From DRPG01 sp964655065 (GTDB lineage Bacteria; Myxococcota_A; UBA796; GCA-2862545), in the NCBI GenBank assembly GCA_964655065.1, contig CAZZLC010000006.1, positions 136,881 to 200,880 on the forward strand: 64,000 nucleotides of DNA, in the 5' to 3' direction. The translations under genes were made by a program, and so were the position numbers. The notes beneath the pieces are model-generated. The model worked only from the letters and a program-made list of their open reading frames with translations. It was not told the DNA's origin and did no database searches. How positions within the stretch are numbered: position 1 is the first letter of the stretch; the number at the start of each line of letters is the position of its first letter. This document shows, piece after piece, positions 61,369 to 64,000 of the stretch.

Positions 61369-63177
61369 CTATCGGGATTCGCCGATCAGTACGCTCTCCA
61401 CGAGGTTGCCGATGGTCTCCGCGAAGCGCGCGAGGGGTACGTCGGCCACGCTCTCCGGGTAGAAGTTGCGCACGTGGCCGGTGCCCGCCCCGAGCCCGAG
61501 GGCAACGAGTCGCAGATCGGGCTCGTCCAGCAGCGAAGCCACCGCGTTGTGAAGGTCCTGTGCGTTCGACCGCCGCCCCTCGGGCAGTCCGTCGCTCACG
61601 ACGACGAGGATCCGGTCCACCGCGGGCACCTCCCGGAGGACTGCGGCGAACTCCAGGAGGCACGGGCCGTCGTCGTTGTAGCCAGGCTGGTTGTTGCCGC
61701 CCTGGCGGGAGCCGGCGACCTCCTGTGTCATCTCTGCGAGGCGGTTCCGGGCCGCGGGGGTGAGCGGGTCGCCGAAGTCGTGCAGCTTGATCAGCACGTC
61801 CTGAAAGCCATAGACCCCGAAGTTCACCTGGAGCCGGTGCAGGGTCTCGGCGAGCAGGATCGAGCCTCGCAGCGCGCTCTGGGCCTTCTGACCCTGCATC
61901 GATCCCGACAGGTCCACGAGCAGCCCGATCGCGGCGTTCCGGCGGTCGGGGATGGTGGTGCGGACCCACAGCTCGTCGTAGCGGCGGGGATCGGCCTCGA
62001 AGGTCATGAGACGCCGCAGATCGACCCGCCGCCCGGTGGGGTAGCCCGCCCGCTGCCGGAGGCGCTGCTGGGGCCGGAGGATCTCGTCGAGGTGCTGGAC
62101 GAGCTGCTCGACCTGATCGGCGACCTCGGCGTAGGCGAGGTCGTAGCTCGTCGCGGGCTGCCACACCCTGGGGAGCGGAGGCAGATCGACCATGTCGGCG
62201 TCCCACGGCAGCTCGGAGAACTCCTGCGGGGAGCCGGGCAGCACGATCACGGGGGCGGTGACCCGACCGTCGAGCGCGCCGTCGAGCACCTGACCCGCGA
62301 GCTCGTCGGCCCAGCGATGAGGTGCCTTGGGCGCAAGGTCGGCCTCGATGGCCTCGGCCACGACCGGACCCGGACGGCCGGCCTCGAGCTCCCGGCGTGC
62401 GCGGGCCGCGTGGTCGGGATGGGCCATGAGCCACCGCGCGATCTTCCGTCGGTCCTCGGTGTACAGCGCGAGCCCGACGGGGAAGATCTCGTCTCGCGCG
62501 AGACGGAAGGCGGTAAACGCCGAGTGCTGTACGCGCTGCTCTCGGCGAGATGGCATCCAGCGCAGATCGGGCAGGTACGGCCACACGTCCTCGCGGTAGG
62601 CGGCTACGATCTCGTCGCTGACAGGCTCGTCGAGGTTGGTGGGCGGGAAGTGGAGCGCGTAACGACGTCGTGCGGTGCGAGTGGCTGCGAGCGCCTCGAC
62701 GACCCGTTCGGGCAGCGGCCGAGCGCTCGGCTGCCAGTTGCGATCGCCCTCGGCTGCGCACTCGAGGCAGAACACCAGGAAGCGAGGGGTCCCGGGTTCG
62801 TGGGCGATCTCTTCGACCAGCGCTTGGTTCTGCCAGGGACGCGCGCCCGGGTAGCGGGAGGTGATCCACCGGTCGACCCGAGGGTCCTCGATCGCGTTGA
62901 GCAAGTTGCGCGCCGCGCGGACCGAGCGGACGTCGAGGGGAAAGAGGTTGTACCGGCTGATGTGGTAGTGACCCACCTCGTGGGCCACGATGCCTGCGCA
63001 GTACTCCGGCCCCTGCTGGGCGAGGCCCTCGGCCGACACGCGGATCACCCGTCGCACGGGGTCCCACGACCAGCCACCCGGCGCGACCTCGAGCCCGATG
63101 CCGGCGTCCTGGCACAGACCGACCGCGAGCGCGCCGAGCTCCCGCGCGCGAGCCGCGACGGACTCGGACACGCTCAA
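61369..63177 (-). CDS. VWA-domain protein with HExxH motif
   Basis: 602 residues. Residues 60-75 hold VAHEVGHYHISRYN, a HExxH zinc-protease-like site (His66, Glu67, His70). 80-410: helical, charged. 420-600: von Willebrand A domain with MIDAS LLVDLSGSMQGQ, ending DRILVVVSDGLPEG. Start is TTG at 63177 (TTGA overlap with the AAA+ gene; GGGGAGG upstream), or GTG at 63171. MoxR-type ATPases with VWA partners act as metal-insertion or complex-remodelling chaperones; the protease-like motif here is extra. Confidence 0.85.
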   Translation of the reverse strand: MSVSESVAARARELGALAVGLCQDAGIGLEVAPGGWSWDPVRRVIRVSAEGLAQQGPEYCAGIVAHEVGHYHISRYNLFPLDVRSVRAARNLLNAIEDPRVDRWITSRYPGARPWQNQALVEEIAHEPGTPRFLVFCLECAAEGDRNWQPSARPLPERVVEALAATRTARRRYALHFPPTNLDEPVSDEIVAAYREDVWPYLPDLRWMPSRREQRVQHSAFTAFRLARDEIFPVGLALYTEDRRKIARWLMAHPDHAARARRELEAGRPGPVVAEAIEADLAPKAPHRWADELAGQVLDGALDGRVTAPVIVLPGSPQEFSELPWDADMVDLPPLPRVWQPATSYDLAYAEVADQVEQLVQHLDEILRPQQRLRQRAGYPTGRRVDLRRLMTFEADPRRYDELWVRTTIPDRRNAAIGLLVDLSGSMQGQKAQSALRGSILLAETLHRLQVNFGVYGFQDVLIKLHDFGDPLTPAARNRLAEMTQEVAGSRQGGNNQPGYNDDGPCLLEFAAVLREVPAVDRILVVVSDGLPEGRRSNAQDLHNAVASLLDEPDLRLVALGLGAGTGHVRNFYPESVADVPLARFAETIGNLVESVLIGESR

Positions 63178-64000
63178 GCGACCTCCCCGTCATCGGTGTC
63201 GCCCGCGTTGAGCGTGTCGAGCCGCTCCGGCGCCCAGGTCGAGGGGCCGATACCCGCGGCGTCGAGCAGGCGGGCGACGACTCGCTGATCGGTCCCTGCC
63301 TGGACCCGGCCGAGGTAGTAGCGCGCGAGCGCCTTGCGCATGGCGATCACCGAGCGATCCTCGGGGTTCAGCGAAGACGCGAGGTAGTCCATGACGGCGA
63401 GCAGGCCACGGCGAGAGAACACGTAGCGCTCGCGGCGCCTCGCTCCGAGCTGCGAGCCTGAGCCTGGCTTGCGACCCACAGCCTCCTCGAGAGCGGCGTG
63501 GAACCGCGCGAGCGCCCGCAGGAAGTGCTCGATCCCTTCGATCTCGGAGAGCTGGGCCAGGGGTGGGGCCTGCTCGACCCCGCGATACCGCGAGCCGCCG
63601 AGCACCACGTCGGGCTGCTGGCCCGTGACGAGGAACCGCAGCATGGCCACGTACTCGCCTTCGCCCGGCGCCTGAACGTGGCGGTAGGCCCGCCAGCGGT
63701 CGCGGTAGGCTGGCGAAAGCGGCGATCGACCGGCGTACTCCGCGGGGTTCATCGTCGCGAAGATGCGGAACGCGGGGTGCACGGGCACGTCGCGCGAGCC
63801 GATCACGGTGTTGTCGTGCTCCGAGAGGACGAGCATGGGGTGGCGCTCGAGCACCGGGTTGAGCCGCTCGAGGATCTGCGGCTCGGCAAGGTTGAGCTCG
63901 TCGAGCACGACCCACCAGCCGCGCTTCATCGCGGTGACGATGAGCCCGTCCTGCCAGCGCCAGGGGTGCACGGTCATGCGCTCGTTGGCCATGATCTGCT
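63174..64000 (-). CDS. MoxR-type AAA+ ATPase, C-terminal part (5' end outside window)
   Basis: The frame is open to the window end, so only about 275 residues are seen. Walker B GWWVVLDELNLAEPQILERL, sensor-1-like FRIFATMNPAEYAGR, and Arg finger/sensor-2 region LSPAYRDRWRA match MoxR/midasin-type AAA+ proteins. The Walker A is upstream. It overlaps the VWA gene by four bases, so the pair is translated together. Predicted to remodel protein complexes with the VWA protein in the cytosol. Confidence 0.85.
   Translation of the reverse strand, partial: QIMANERMTVHPWRWQDGLIVTAMKRGWWVVLDELNLAEPQILERLNPVLERHPMLVLSEHDNTVIGSRDVPVHPAFRIFATMNPAEYAGRSPLSPAYRDRWRAYRHVQAPGEGEYVAMLRFLVTGQQPDVVLGGSRYRGVEQAPPLAQLSEIEGIEHFLRALARFHAALEEAVGRKPGSGSQLGARRRERYVFSRRGLLAVMDYLASSLNPEDRSVIAMRKALARYYLGRVQAGTDQRVVARLLDAAGIGPSTWAPERLDTLNAGDTDDGEVA

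Overview
The window looks like a high-GC, densely coded chromosome from the Myxococcota (former Deltaproteobacteria). The clues are strong G/C bias at third codon positions, many GTG and TTG starts, frequent 1-4 base start/stop overlaps, a cell-surface protein combining MopE-type Cys/Asp motifs with thrombospondin type-3 repeats and a MYXO-CTERM-like tail, many lipoproteins with Asp/Thr/Gly/Pro-rich linkers, a secreted caspase-like protein and a metzincin lipoprotein. A run of exactly 100 N (36838-36937) shows the sequence is a scaffolded draft. I see no rRNA, tRNA, CRISPR array, transposase or integrase.

Region 1 (1-29441) is a surface-polysaccharide locus. It has chain initiation (PglC/WcaJ-type phosphoglycosyltransferase), sugar-nucleotide enzymes (DegT aminotransferase, UDP-ManNAc dehydrogenase-like enzyme), glycosyltransferases (WecG/TagA/CpsF, GT4, GT9-like), a Wzc-type tyrosine autokinase for length control, two O-antigen-ligase/polymerase proteins plus another polytopic protein, and tailoring enzymes (two sulfotransferases, an FkbM methyltransferase domain, a heparinase II/III-like lyase). 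It also holds a polyprenol/dolichol-kinase-like protein, a one-chain TPR / fatty-acyl-AMP ligase / SGNH / acyl-carrier protein, and an Nfu-type Fe-S protein. No flippase or Wza-type exporter is visible.

Region 2 (29442-36937) is an accessory, partly decayed stretch. Intact genes (cyclophilin lipoprotein, Uma2 nuclease, RTX-like secreted protein, small lipoprotein, MFS transporter) are mixed with a frameshifted unknown gene, an SDR tail, a quinone-oxidoreductase fragment, a membrane-protein tail, a lipoprotein with a stop at its lipobox Cys, and an oxidoreductase lacking its middle. Some lesions sit in homopolymers and may be sequencing errors.

Region 3 (37005-51221) holds a coupled operon of secreted HEAT-repeat protein, metzincin lipoprotein and pentapeptide-repeat membrane protein with a channel-like C-terminus; a cobalamin-binding-type protein; a CBS protein; a PAS histidine kinase/receiver hybrid coupled to an MFS-acyltransferase fusion; and, divergently, two tandem ATP-grasp ligases followed by an ABC1/UbiB kinase. 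An 8-bp perfect inverted repeat lies between the last two units.

Region 4 (51299-64000) carries an envelope set (caspase-like protein, PKD/beta-barrel-like protein, Cys-rich lipoprotein), two divergent c-type cytochromes, an AI-2E family transporter, LEA/WHy and carboxypeptidase-regulatory-like proteins, an overlapping operon of bactofilin-like membrane protein with a LytS/LytTR two-component pair, and a MoxR-type AAA+ ATPase followed by a VWA protein that also has an HExxH motif. The AAA+ gene runs off the window.
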